41,725 nt of DNA from Muribaculaceae bacterium (GTDB lineage: Bacteria > Bacteroidota > Bacteroidia > Bacteroidales > Muribaculaceae): contig JAFUWD010000024.1 in assembly GCA_017483645.1 (NCBI GenBank), forward strand, positions 1 to 41,725. Reading direction: 5' to 3'. A program made the position numbers and the translations under genes. The notes below the pieces were generated by a model. It made no database searches and had not been told where the DNA came from. It saw nothing but the letters and a program-made list of their open reading frames with translations. This document shows, in pieces, positions 7,145-15,898 of the stretch; position 1 is the stretch's first letter; each line of letters begins with the position of its first letter.

Positions 7145-8061
7145 TGTCGGGGCAAAGTGAGCGTGTTGTTGAATGTGGGGTTCTGCGTTACGCATTGATG
7201 GGCCAGTTGTTGGGCGTTCCGCAAGATGTCCCGCCATGCGTCGTCGTCCATGTCGGGCAGGGACTGGTAAGTGACCTCGGAAGCGAACAGTTGTTCCACC
7301 ACCCCTGCCACAAAAGCCGCCTGCCACAGCAGCATGTGCGGTGTGGGCTCGCCTGCCGCCGGCAAATGGGTGCGGTGTTCCTGTATCATTCGTGTCACTG
7401 CCAGGTCGGGGTGGATGTGCAGGCAGTTGCCTCCATAGTACTCAATATGGTTGTGGAAAGCCTCTTCACCGGTTTCTCCCGAAAAGATGTCGGTGAGGTC
7501 GCGGTCGTGTGCTATCACCACATGTGCCAATTCCAGATTCTCAAGGATAGCTGGCATTACCTTGGTGATGCGGAAGTTGATGCCATGTTGGAACCCAGGC
7601 AGATAGACGATGATGGCCTTGCGCTCCACAGCATGTTTCACCAGTTCAAAGAGTCGCTCGCGTTGTGGCAGGTCGATGGCATAGAGCGATCCGAAAATCA
7701 GCACATCATCCTCATCGATGCGCGGCCACACCACATCGAAGCGTTCTTTGGGATAGCGACCGTAGTTGACGATGCGCTGGGTTGCGCAGTCATCATCCTG
7801 GAAGATGGCCGACAATGCTGTGGCACCATCGGTGAACCTGTCGACGGAACGCACGTCCACGTGGTTGCGTTTAAGAAAGTCCACCACCAGGTCGCCCACG
7901 CTGTCGGTGCAGCACTCACTCACCATGCTGCAAGGCAGTCCACGGCTTCCAAGCAGGGCCGTTGCGCAGGCGATACGCCCTCCCACCATGGCTCTGACGG
8001 GCTGACCGGCCCGGAAGACGGTGTCGAGAACCGATTCGCCTATTGCTATGATTTTTCGCAT
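7141..8061 (-). CDS. PfkB-family carbohydrate kinase-like protein lacking the GAGD motif
   Basis: The 306-residue protein has a PfkB/ribokinase fold: an N-terminal IIAIGESVLDTVF strand, a GGRIACATALLGSRG substrate loop, and CTDSVGDLVVDFLKRNHV. It aligns with the fructokinase-like PfkB proteins of Bacteroides. The C-terminal anion hole and catalytic base, normally GAGD before a helix, is replaced by the segment H-M-L-L-W-Q-A-A-F-V-A-G, and the usual DxNxR element reads LPGFQHGINFR. The Asp that activates the sugar hydroxyl is therefore missing, and this may be a pseudokinase or a binding protein. The start at 8061 fits the family; 33 upstream codons overlap the preceding gene. The gene is coupled by ATGA to the TPR gene. 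Confidence 0.75.
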   Translation of the reverse strand: MRKIIAIGESVLDTVFRAGQPVRAMVGGRIACATALLGSRGLPCSMVSECCTDSVGDLVVDFLKRNHVDVRSVDRFTDGATALSAIFQDDDCATQRIVNYGRYPKERFDVVWPRIDEDDVLIFGSLYAIDLPQRERLFELVKHAVERKAIIVYLPGFQHGINFRITKVMPAILENLELAHVVIAHDRDLTDIFSGETGEEAFHNHIEYYGGNCLHIHPDLAVTRMIQEHRTHLPAAGEPTPHMLLWQAAFVAGVVEQLFASEVTYQSLPDMDDDAWRDILRNAQQLAHQCVTQNPTFNNTLTLPRQ

Positions 8062-8095
8062 ATTGTTTGGTTGTGTTTCGTTGTGTGTTTTTTCG

Positions 8096-8695
8096 TTACA
8101 TACGGCTTTTTTGGCCCAAGTAACCGCCATGATGCCGGAGGGCATAGTCTTTTTTGTCAAAGCCGGTGAGCTTCATCGTGTTCACCACCAGCACATCGCC
8201 CATCACCGTCATGGTGGTGGTGCTGGTGGTGGGGGTGAGTCCCAACGGGCAAACTTCCGGTGCTCCTCCTGTCCACAAGCAGATGTCGGCCAGGTGTGCC
8301 AGTGGGCTGTCGGCATTGCCGGTTATCACAATAATTTGCAATTTGGGGTAGAGCGCTTGCGCCAGTTCCACAAGGGCCAAAATCTCGCTGGTGCGCCCCG
8401 AGTTGCTCAGGAGCATCATCACGTCGTTCTGCTGGAGCACGCCCAAATCGCCGTGCTGCGCCTCGCTGGGGTGGAGAAACACGGCCGGGATGCCGGTGGA
8501 TGAAAAAGTGGTGGCGATGTTTTCGGCAATTTGCCCACACTTACCCATTCCGCTGGTCACCAGCTTGCCGCCTCGGTTTTTCACCTGTTCCACAATGAGT
8601 TTCACCGCCTGCTCATAGCCGTCGGTTACAGGAATATTTGCGATGGCGCGACTTTCGGCGGCCAGAATATCTCGCATTGATTGTTTGATGTCCAT
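8096..8695 (-). CDS. SIS-domain sugar-phosphate isomerase, KpsF/GutQ-like (arabinose 5-phosphate isomerase)
   Basis: A 199-residue single SIS domain with LVTSGMGKCGQIAENIATTFSSTGIP, the SEAQHGDLG motif containing the conserved His, LLSNSGRTSEILALV, and a C-terminal LTPTTSTTTMTVMGD. These are hallmarks of the KpsF/GutQ/KdsD enzymes, which convert ribulose 5-phosphate to arabinose 5-phosphate for Kdo. The paired CBS domains of E. coli KdsD (about 330 residues) are absent. Short SIS-only versions occur in Bacteroides and are thought to act as Kdo-pathway isomerases. First gene of a five-gene minus-strand operon; the start at 8695 follows a TAAATTTG box. Exact substrate is inferred. Confidence 0.8.
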   Translation of the reverse strand: MDIKQSMRDILAAESRAIANIPVTDGYEQAVKLIVEQVKNRGGKLVTSGMGKCGQIAENIATTFSSTGIPAVFLHPSEAQHGDLGVLQQNDVMMLLSNSGRTSEILALVELAQALYPKLQIIVITGNADSPLAHLADICLWTGGAPEVCPLGLTPTTSTTTMTVMGDVLVVNTMKLTGFDKKDYALRHHGGYLGQKSRM

Positions 8696-8728
8696 TGTCA
8701 AGTGTGCGTAAAGTCTTTTACCAAATTG

Positions 8729-8736
8729 CAAATTTA
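8729..8736 (-). promoter_or_regulatory. Promoter -7 box of the SIS-pfkB-TPR/GDPD-ribH-comM operon
   Basis: TAAATTTG on the minus strand, 33 bases before the SIS ATG. No clear TTTG element lies 19-21 bases upstream, so the promoter may be weak or regulated. No other good TAnnTTTG box was seen in the short gaps of the downstream genes. Confidence 0.5.
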
Positions 8737-8842
8737 CTGAAAAACCTCGATATTTCACCTTCGTGAAGGGAAAAAAGTTAAAAATCCCGTCCATTGGTCA
8801 ATTTCTGTCGTGAAATCGGGTGCCCGACGGAGAATTATTGCT

Positions 8843-8850
8843 TATTTTTG
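8843..8850 (+). promoter_or_regulatory. Promoter -7 box of the membrane sulfatase-fold gene
   Basis: TATTTTTG, 35 bases before the ATG at 8886. No clear -33 TTTG is visible. It is divergent from the SIS-operon promoter about 110 bases away. Confidence 0.55.
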
Positions 8851-8885
8851 TGCTCTGAACCATAACAAACAACGACGGCACAGCG

Positions 8886-10850
8886 ATGAAACGATATTGC
8901 CAACGAATACAGCACAGCGTTGCGGCTCCGGTGTGGGCCGTGGTGTGGAATCTTTTTCTGGTCTATCTCACCTACGGGCTGGCCCGGCTGGTATTTTACC
9001 TGCTCAATCGCGACATGCTGGCTCCTGCGCTGGCTCATGGCGGCTGGCTCGACGTGATGTTGGGCGGCCTGATGTTCGACACGTCGGCCATCGTTTATAC
9101 CAATGTTCTGTGGATGCTGCTGATGTTGTTGCCATTGCATATCAAGGAAAACAAAGTCTATCATCGTGTGTTGCGCTGGTTGTTTGTTGTGGTGAACGGT
9201 TTGGCGCTGGTGGTGAACCTGTGCGACGCGGTCTATTTTCCATTTACGTTGCGACGCACCACAAGCACTGTTTTCGACGAGTTTGCCAACGAGGGCAACC
9301 TGCTCTCTATTATTGGCGGTGAGGTGGTGCGTCATTGGTATCTGTTGCTGCTGGTCGTGGCGGTGATGGCGGCATTGTGGCGCCTTTATTTCACGCCCCG
9401 CGTGCGCAAGCCCGTCTTTTTGTGGGCCTACTACCCTACCCTGTTGGTCGCCTTGCCGCTGTTAGGCCTGCTTAGCGTGGCAGGTATGCGTGGTGGCTTC
9501 ACCACGGCCGTGCGGCCCATCACGGTGAGCAATGCCAACCAATATGTGAGTCGGCCGATGGATGCCGCATTAGTGTTGAATACTCCGTTCTCGCTGCTTC
9601 GTACGCTTGGCAAGAACGTGTTCCGCGTGCCTGATTATTACCCCGACGAGCAGCAATTGGCGGCCGTCTTTACCCCCATCCACCAGCCGTCAGACTCACT
9701 GCCCATGGCGCAAAAAAACGTGGTGGTGATTATTGTGGAAAGTTTTGGCCGCGAGTATGTGGGTGCCCTCAATCGCGACCTTGACAACGGCAATTACGGT
9801 GGCTACACCCCCTTCACCGACTCGCTGATTTCGCACAGCGTCACATTCACCCACAGCTATGCCAACGGCCACAAGAGCATCGACGGGATGCCGTCAATCC
9901 TGTCGAGCATCCCCATGATGGTGGAGCCCTTTTTCTTGACTCCGGCGGCAATGAACCAAGTGTCGGGACTGGCTCGCATACTTCACGACGAGGACTACCA
10001 AACGGCGTTTTTTCATGGTGCGCAGAATGGCAGCATGGGATTTCAGGCATTTGCCCGCACCACGGGCTTCGACGCCTACTATGGCCGCACCGAGTTTGAC
10101 GCCGACCCTTCGACCGGCGGTGATGCCGATTTTGACGGCACATGGGCCATTTGGGATGAGCCGTTCCTGCAGTACTACTGCCGCACGATGGGCCAGTTGC
10201 GCGAGCCTTTCATGACGGCGGTGTTCACCGCGTCGTCGCATCACCCCTTTGTGGTGCCCGAGCAATATACCGACTCATTTCCTGCCGGCACGCTTCCCAT
10301 CCATCGGTGCATCGGCTACACCGACCATGCGCTGCGTCGCTTTTTTGAGACTGCCAGCCGGCAGCCGTGGTTCAGCAACACAATATTTGTGCTCACCGCC
10401 GACCACACCAACATGAGCGCCCGTGCCGAGTATCAGACCGATTTGGGTGAGTTTTCCGTGCCCATCATCATCTATGATCCCAGTGGCGACCTGCCCCCGG
10501 TGGTTGAAGACAAGATTGCCCAGCAAATCGACATCCTGCCCACACTGCTGGGACTGCTGCATTACGGCAAGCCCTACTTTGCCTTCGGCATTGATGTGCT
10601 CCACACTCCCGCGGCCGATACATGGGCTTTCTCCTATTTGAACGGTGTGTACCAATATGTGAAAGACGGGCTGCTCCTTCAGTGGGACGGGCACCGCACA
10701 GTGGGTCTCTATGCCCTTGACGACCGCTTGATGCAGCACAACCTGGCCGGCACAGGCGTGTCGCAACAAGCACAGCTGGAACAAGAGTTGAAAGCCCTTA
10801 TCCAGCAGTACATGATGCGCATGACGGCCGACCGCCTGCGTGTGGATTAG
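8886..10850 (+). CDS. LTA synthase-like membrane sulfatase-fold transferase
   Basis: A 654-residue inner-membrane protein with about five transmembrane segments in the first 215 residues, then a periplasmic alkaline phosphatase/sulfatase-fold domain (PF00884). Visible metal and active-site motifs are NVVVIIVESFGREYVG (Glu near 285), ANGHKSIDGMPSILSSIP with the probable Ser or Thr-equivalent nucleophile near residue 331, FTASSHHPF, and LTADHTN (Asp-His near 504). The family includes lipoteichoic acid synthases and glycerophosphate or phosphoethanolamine transferases; in Gram-negative Bacteroidota the substrate is usually unknown, most likely an envelope glycan or lipid. Its stop codon overlaps that of the convergent response regulator gene. 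Confidence 0.85.
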   Translation: MKRYCQRIQHSVAAPVWAVVWNLFLVYLTYGLARLVFYLLNRDMLAPALAHGGWLDVMLGGLMFDTSAIVYTNVLWMLLMLLPLHIKENKVYHRVLRWLFVVVNGLALVVNLCDAVYFPFTLRRTTSTVFDEFANEGNLLSIIGGEVVRHWYLLLLVVAVMAALWRLYFTPRVRKPVFLWAYYPTLLVALPLLGLLSVAGMRGGFTTAVRPITVSNANQYVSRPMDAALVLNTPFSLLRTLGKNVFRVPDYYPDEQQLAAVFTPIHQPSDSLPMAQKNVVVIIVESFGREYVGALNRDLDNGNYGGYTPFTDSLISHSVTFTHSYANGHKSIDGMPSILSSIPMMVEPFFLTPAAMNQVSGLARILHDEDYQTAFFHGAQNGSMGFQAFARTTGFDAYYGRTEFDADPSTGGDADFDGTWAIWDEPFLQYYCRTMGQLREPFMTAVFTASSHHPFVVPEQYTDSFPAGTLPIHRCIGYTDHALRRFFETASRQPWFSNTIFVLTADHTNMSARAEYQTDLGEFSVPIIIYDPSGDLPPVVEDKIAQQIDILPTLLGLLHYGKPYFAFGIDVLHTPAADTWAFSYLNGVYQYVKDGLLLQWDGHRTVGLYALDDRLMQHNLAGTGVSQQAQLEQELKALIQQYMMRMTADRLRVD

Positions 10851-11554
10851 CGGTTGATGAATTCCTGGAAAGCCTGCTTGTAGCTGTCGCCGATGGGAAT
10901 GTAGACCGAACCGAACACCAGCCTGTTGCGGTCAATTTCACGGATTTTTGATTTGTTGACGATGAAAGAGCGGTGCACGCGCATGAAACGTGACGACGGC
11001 AGCATCTGCTCCATGGCTTTCATGTTCATCAATGAGAGGATGGGATGCTGTGACTGCTCGGTGTAGATTTTCACATAGTCTTTCAGCCCTTCTATGTAGC
11101 GTATGTCGTCCAGATTGATTTGCAGCAGTTTGTACTCACTTTTCACAAAAATCGAAGTCACTTCGTCGGCCGGCTTGCTCTCTGCTTGGTGAACCAGTTT
11201 GAACCACTGCAGCGCTTTGTTGCATGCCTCAAGAAAATTGGCATAGGAGATGGGCTTGAGCAGGTAGTCGAGTGCGTTGATGCGAAAACCATCGAGCGCA
11301 TACTGCTCAAAGGCCGTGGTGAAAATGATGCGTGTGGACTCGGGCAGCATCTTTGACAACTCCAGCCCGTTGAGTTCGGGCATTTGGATGTCGAGGAAGA
11401 TGATGTCGACCGGGGTGTCGTTGATTCCGTTGAGCGCGTCGATGGCGTTGCCATATTTTCCCGACAGCTCCATGAACGGAATCTTTTTCACATAACTCGC
11501 CAGCAGTTCCACAGCGAGTGGTTCGTCGTCGACGATAGCGCATTTAATGGTCAT
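10847..11554 (-). CDS. LytTR-type response regulator
   Basis: A 235-residue regulator with an N-terminal receiver domain (acidic D9-D10, phosphoacceptor D55 in IIFLDIQMPELNG) and a C-terminal LytTR DNA-binding domain (IFVKSEYKLLQINLDDIRYIEGLKDY..., then MRVHRSFIVNKSKI). Such regulators bind direct repeats and usually pair with a LytS-like kinase. The start at 11554 lies inside the end of the kinase gene, giving an 11-base overlap and translational coupling. It is the last gene of the exporter operon, so it probably controls that operon or an envelope response (inference). Confidence 0.92.
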   Translation of the reverse strand: MTIKCAIVDDEPLAVELLASYVKKIPFMELSGKYGNAIDALNGINDTPVDIIFLDIQMPELNGLELSKMLPESTRIIFTTAFEQYALDGFRINALDYLLKPISYANFLEACNKALQWFKLVHQAESKPADEVTSIFVKSEYKLLQINLDDIRYIEGLKDYVKIYTEQSQHPILSLMNMKAMEQMLPSSRFMRVHRSFIVNKSKIREIDRNRLVFGSVYIPIGDSYKQAFQEFINR

Positions 11555-12647
11555 GGTGTATAACGATTTTAGAGAAATATTCGGTTCCGTCGGCATTCAC
11601 GCCCTTTTCCCAGGTGTAATGGCCCGGATACATGAGTTCCAATCGCTTGCCCACTTGCTCCAGGCCGATGCCCGACCCACTCTTGTCGTTCTGTCGCTTG
11701 GGGTGGTTGCTGTTGGTGATTTGGCATGTGACAGTGCCTTGGTGCTGGCTCAGCGTCATGTTGATAAACCCCTTTCCGGCTTGCGAAATGCCATGCTTGA
11801 AGGCGTTTTCCAACAGGGAGATGAAAATCAGCGGCGCGATGGGCGTGGAGTCGTCGGGCTCCACGTCAATGTTCGTGGTCACCTGCACTTGGTCGGTGAG
11901 TCGGATGCGCATCAGTTCGATGTAGTTCTGCATGAAAGCCACCTCTTTGTAGAGCGGCACGAAATTCTGCTGGTTGTCATATAGCACATGGCGCAGCAGT
12001 TTTGAAAGTTCCTCGACGGCCGTCTGTGCCTTGTCGCTGTCGAAGGCTATCAGGGCGTAGATGTTGTTCAGCGTGTTGAGCAGGAAGTGCGGGTTGAGCT
12101 GGTTGCGCAGATTGCTCAACTCGGCCTCGGTACGGTTTTTTTCGGCTTCCTTGCGCGCTTCTTCCAGATGTTGCCACCGCTGGCTCATGCGCACGGCCAG
12201 TGCCAGCCCCGCCACCAGGATGAGCATAATGGCATTGTAGAAGAACATGGGATAGCGCGGCGGCCGTGGCCCTCCGGCATGGCGGCCGTGCGTCGTCACG
12301 CCCTCAATGGCAAACAACTCATTCATCAGGTGCCACCACCCCATCATCAATCCCATTGCCACCACCACTGCCACCACATTGATAGCATAGAAAGCCGCTT
12401 TGTGTTCCCTGAAATAAAACTTGGGCACGAGCCACAGATAGTTGAGATAAAACAGCAGCATGTAGCACAGCGGTCCGCCCAGCGAGCGCATGAAGTGGTG
12501 GCGAGTCACCTGCCATGTTGCATCGCTGGAATTATAGAAAAATAGCGGCAAGAACAGCACGATGCTCCAGCACAGCACATGGATGAGTGCTGCCCGTTTG
12601 CCCGTTATATTGGGTTTTGATGCCATAGTGTGAATTGTTTTGTCCAT
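11544..12647 (-). CDS. LytS/YehU-family sensor histidine kinase
   Basis: A 367-residue kinase with four predicted transmembrane segments (about residues 20-37, 57-75, 88-106, 137-153) linked by short loops, one of them rich in Gly, Pro and Arg (119-131). A coiled stretch leads to the His_kinase domain with NQLNPHFLLNTLNN (phosphoacceptor H187), followed by an HATPase region (LIFISLLENAFKHGIS, GSGIGLEQVGKRLEL). No separate periplasmic sensor domain is visible, so it probably senses within or close to the membrane. The start may instead be the Met at 12626. Partner of the LytTR regulator that overlaps its end. Confidence 0.9.
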   Translation of the reverse strand: MDKTIHTMASKPNITGKRAALIHVLCWSIVLFLPLFFYNSSDATWQVTRHHFMRSLGGPLCYMLLFYLNYLWLVPKFYFREHKAAFYAINVVAVVVAMGLMMGWWHLMNELFAIEGVTTHGRHAGGPRPPRYPMFFYNAIMLILVAGLALAVRMSQRWQHLEEARKEAEKNRTEAELSNLRNQLNPHFLLNTLNNIYALIAFDSDKAQTAVEELSKLLRHVLYDNQQNFVPLYKEVAFMQNYIELMRIRLTDQVQVTTNIDVEPDDSTPIAPLIFISLLENAFKHGISQAGKGFINMTLSQHQGTVTCQITNSNHPKRQNDKSGSGIGLEQVGKRLELMYPGHYTWEKGVNADGTEYFSKIVIHHDH

Positions 12648-12682
12648 TGCAAAGATACAGAATTATCACATTCCGGTCAAGA

Positions 12683-13906
12683 TTATTCATATCGGATGGC
12701 CTCTATGGGGTCGAGATTAGCGGCTTTCTTGGCCGGGTACCATCCGAAAAACACTCCGGTGATGGTACACACCACAAACGACAGCAGCACCGTCCAGGCT
12801 TGCACGCTGATGGGCCACCCGGCCAGTGTCTTTACCGCCAGAGAGGCCGCAATGCCCAGCAGCATCCCGATGACTCCGCCAGTGACACTGATGAGGATGG
12901 CCTCGATGAGGAACTGGCTCAGGATGTCGATGCCTCGTGCTCCCACACTCATGCGAAGTCCGATTTCGCGAGTGCGCTCGGTCACGCTCACATACATGAT
13001 GTTCATGATGCCGATGCCGCCCACCACCAGCGAAATACCCGCCACGCAGGCCAGCAACAGTGTGAGCATGCTCATGGTGGAGGTCATCATCGAGCTGATT
13101 TCTTCCTGTGAGCGTATGGAGAAATCGTCGTCTTCGCCGTCGCGCAGTTTGTGGTCGGTTCTGAGGATTGCCGTCACGTCCTTGATGGCCAGCGGTGTGA
13201 TTTCCTCGGTGATGGCGCTGGCGTAAATGCTTTGCAGATAGGTTTGCGCCAGCACACGCTTCATGACGGTGGTGTAAGGCATGAGCACAATGGCGTCCTG
13301 ATCCATGCCCATGGAGTTGTAACCTTTGCTTTTGAGCACGCCCACCACCCTGACGGGCATTTTGTTGAAACGTATCACTTGCCCCACCGGGTCACTGCCT
13401 TTCGGAAAAAGGTTGTCGACGATGGTTTTCCCTATCACGCACACTTTGGTAGCGGCCTTGATGTCGGCCTCGGTGAACATTTGCCCGCTTTCCACCTTCA
13501 GCTGGCGGATGGTGAGGTAACCCTCGCTCACGCCGGTGACGCTGGCCTGATAGTTGTTGTTGCCGTAGATGAGTTGTCCGCCGCTCGACACATTGGGACT
13601 CACCGCAGCCAGGTACTTGTTCTGATTGACAATGTTCTCAAAGTCGGTGAGCGTGAGGCTTTGGGCATCGTCGGCGCTCATACGTGCCCCGCCCGGTCCA
13701 CGGTCGGCACCCGGGTGAATCATAATCATGTTCGAGCCCATCTCGGCAATGTTTTGCTTGATGCTTTCCTTCGACCCCTGTCCGATGGCCAGCATGGTGA
13801 TTACCGATGCCACGCCGATGATGATGCCCAGCATGGTGAGGAAACTGCGCATCTTGTTGTTGGCGATGGCTCTGAGAGCGATTTTGAATAAATTTGTTCC
13901 GTTCAT
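12683..13906 (-). CDS. macB: MacB-like ABC transporter permease (FtsX fold)
   Basis: A 407-residue inner-membrane permease of the MacB/LolC type. The N-terminal transmembrane helix (NNKMRSFLTMLGIIIGVASVITMLAIGQG, residues about 17-45) precedes a large periplasmic MacB_PCD domain (about 50-260), followed by three helices of the FtsX domain, with ERTREIGLRMSVGA (near 325) as the cytoplasmic coupling motif. Here the ATPase is a separate gene, unlike E. coli MacB where it is fused. MacB-type pumps transduce ATP hydrolysis to the periplasm and drive export through TolC. Confidence 0.88.
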   Translation of the reverse strand: MNGTNLFKIALRAIANNKMRSFLTMLGIIIGVASVITMLAIGQGSKESIKQNIAEMGSNMIMIHPGADRGPGGARMSADDAQSLTLTDFENIVNQNKYLAAVSPNVSSGGQLIYGNNNYQASVTGVSEGYLTIRQLKVESGQMFTEADIKAATKVCVIGKTIVDNLFPKGSDPVGQVIRFNKMPVRVVGVLKSKGYNSMGMDQDAIVLMPYTTVMKRVLAQTYLQSIYASAITEEITPLAIKDVTAILRTDHKLRDGEDDDFSIRSQEEISSMMTSTMSMLTLLLACVAGISLVVGGIGIMNIMYVSVTERTREIGLRMSVGARGIDILSQFLIEAILISVTGGVIGMLLGIAASLAVKTLAGWPISVQAWTVLLSFVVCTITGVFFGWYPAKKAANLDPIEAIRYE

Positions 13907-13932
13907 CTGTCACTCATGAATGTGTGTGGTTG

Positions 13933-14676
13933 CTAATCGTCTTCGTTCACAGGCAGCTGTGCCAGTTTCTCGGCGGCATTGAGCACATGGGGGTTCGTCG
14001 TGTCGTCGCGCACCTTGCCGTCGCGCAACATGATGTTGCGACTCGAATATTGCGCTATTTCGGGGTTGTGTGTCACAAAGATGATGGTTCGTCCCTCCTT
14101 GTGCAGTTCCTGGAAGAGCACCAATATTTCGAATGATGTGCGTGTGTCGAGGTTTCCCGTGGCCTCGTCGGCCAGAATCACCGCAGGGTCGTTGACCAGC
14201 GCGCGGGCGATGGCTACACGCTGCATCTGTCCGCCCGACATTTGGTTCGACTTGTGATTCAATCGGTCGCCCAATCCCACGCGTTTGAGTGCCGTGACGG
14301 CTCTTTCATGGCGCTGTGCCGCGCTCACAGCGCTGTTGTACATGAGCGGCAGCTCCACATTCTCCACCGCGGTGGTTTTTGCCAGCAGGTTATAGTTTTG
14401 GAAGACAAATCCAATCTTCCTGTTTCGCAGAATGGCGCGCGCCGACTTGCTCATGGTGCGCACCGGTGTGCCATCGAGCCTGTATTCGCCGCTGGTGGGC
14501 GTGTCGAGGCAGCCCAATATGTTGAGCAGTGTTGATTTGCCCGACCCCGACGTGCCCATGATGGTCACAAACTCACCCTCGGCAATAGAGAAGGTCACCC
14601 CTCTGAGCGCCCGTACCGTTTCATCGCCCACGATGAAGTCCCGGCGAATGTTCTCGAGTTCAATGATGGGTTTCAT
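13933..14676 (-). CDS. ABC transporter ATP-binding protein of the MacB/LolD family
   Basis: A 247-residue ATPase with Walker A GTSGSGKST (about 41-49), Q-loop VFQNYNLL, signature SGGQMQRVAIARALVNDPAVILADEATGNLD carrying Walker B, and an H-loop FVTHNPEIA. The set is complete, so it should be active. It is coupled by a four-base ATGA overlap to the adaptor gene and lies 26 bases before the permease gene, which it must energise. Confidence 0.92.
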   Translation of the reverse strand: MKPIIELENIRRDFIVGDETVRALRGVTFSIAEGEFVTIMGTSGSGKSTLLNILGCLDTPTSGEYRLDGTPVRTMSKSARAILRNRKIGFVFQNYNLLAKTTAVENVELPLMYNSAVSAAQRHERAVTALKRVGLGDRLNHKSNQMSGGQMQRVAIARALVNDPAVILADEATGNLDTRTSFEILVLFQELHKEGRTIIFVTHNPEIAQYSSRNIMLRDGKVRDDTTNPHVLNAAEKLAQLPVNEDD

Positions 14677-15869
14677 TTCTTTTGCTGTTGTTTGTTGTTG
14701 CGGTTGCGCGGTCCGGGCATGAATGGGTTGCTGCCCCCGCCATTGGCGTTGTCTTGCTCCGCTTGTGCGTCGGTGCCTGTGGTGATGTCGGTGACCACGA
14801 CGGTGCCTTCATCCATGCCGTTCACAATTTCGGTGTGCACGCCATCGGTGAGTCCGGTGGTCACTTTGTGGGCGGTGAACACATTGCCGTTCAGCGTCCA
14901 TAGCTTGGGGCTTCCCTGTACGTTCTGAATGGTGTATTTCTTGCCTATGATTTCAGGTTCCGGCTCAAACCTCAGGGCCTTGCTGGGCACACTCACCACG
15001 CCATTGCGCTCAAGCGTGTAGATGGTGACATTGGCCGTGAGCCCCGGCATGAGTTTGAGGTCGGCGTTGGGGGCGTTGATAACCACTTCGTAGGTCACCA
15101 CATTGTTGGTGGTCGTGGCTTTTTGCCGCACTTGCTTGACACTTCCGGTGAACACATCATCGGGAAATGCATCAACGGTGAAGGTGACCCGTTGTCCCTC
15201 TTTGACGTTGCCGATGTCGGCCTCATCGACGTTGGCCACCACCTGCATGTCGCTCAAGTCCTTGGCGATGGTGAAGAGCGTGGGGGTGTTGAACGACGAG
15301 GCCACAGTCTGCCCTTCCTCCACTTCCTTGCTGATGATGATGCCGTCGATGGGCGAATAGATGGTGGCATAACCCAAATTGGTACGCGCCCGTGCCACGC
15401 TCTGCTGCGCCACGCTGACGCTCTCTTGCGCCTTTTTGTAGCTTTGCAGCGCCACGTCGTATTCGCTGGCGCTCACCAGTTGCTTCTGGTTGAGTTCGCT
15501 GTAACGTGCGTAGTTTTTCTTTTGGTATTCCAGGTCGCTTTGTGCGCTGCGCAGGTTGGCTTGTGCGCTGGCGAGCTCGCTTTGAAGGTTGGTTCGGTCG
15601 AGTTCGGCGATGACCTGTCCCTTTTTGACCACGCTGTTGTAGTCCACATAAAGACGTTTCAGGATGCCCGACACCTGTGTGCCCACCTCAACGGTGGTGA
15701 CTGCTTCGATGGTGCCCGTGGCCGTGACGCTGGTGGCGATGTCGGCGCGCTGCACCTTGACGGTCTCAAAGTTGATGCGGTTCTCGGCCTTTTTCTTGCC
15801 CAGCAGCATAAAAACCGCCAAAGCGGCAATCACAGCCACAGCTGCAATGATGATGGTTTTCTTTTTCAT
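14673..15869 (-). CDS. macA: MacA/HlyD-family periplasmic adaptor protein
   Basis: The 398-residue protein has one N-terminal membrane helix (IIIAAVAVIAALAVFMLLG, residues about 6-24), a lipoyl-like half (ATGTIEAVTTVEVGTQVSGILKRLYV), a long alpha-helical hairpin rich in Ala and Gln (about 100-175), the second lipoyl half (IDGIIISKEVEEGQTV), a beta-barrel and a membrane-proximal domain, and a low-complexity C terminus. This is the MacA order. MacA links the permease to the outer-membrane channel. It follows tolC by 29 bases and overlaps the ATPase gene. Confidence 0.92.
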   Translation of the reverse strand: MKKKTIIIAAVAVIAALAVFMLLGKKKAENRINFETVKVQRADIATSVTATGTIEAVTTVEVGTQVSGILKRLYVDYNSVVKKGQVIAELDRTNLQSELASAQANLRSAQSDLEYQKKNYARYSELNQKQLVSASEYDVALQSYKKAQESVSVAQQSVARARTNLGYATIYSPIDGIIISKEVEEGQTVASSFNTPTLFTIAKDLSDMQVVANVDEADIGNVKEGQRVTFTVDAFPDDVFTGSVKQVRQKATTTNNVVTYEVVINAPNADLKLMPGLTANVTIYTLERNGVVSVPSKALRFEPEPEIIGKKYTIQNVQGSPKLWTLNGNVFTAHKVTTGLTDGVHTEIVNGMDEGTVVVTDITTGTDAQAEQDNANGGGSNPFMPGPRNRNNKQQQKK

Positions 15870-15898
15870 ATTGTGTGATTTATTTGTTTGTCGTGTGG

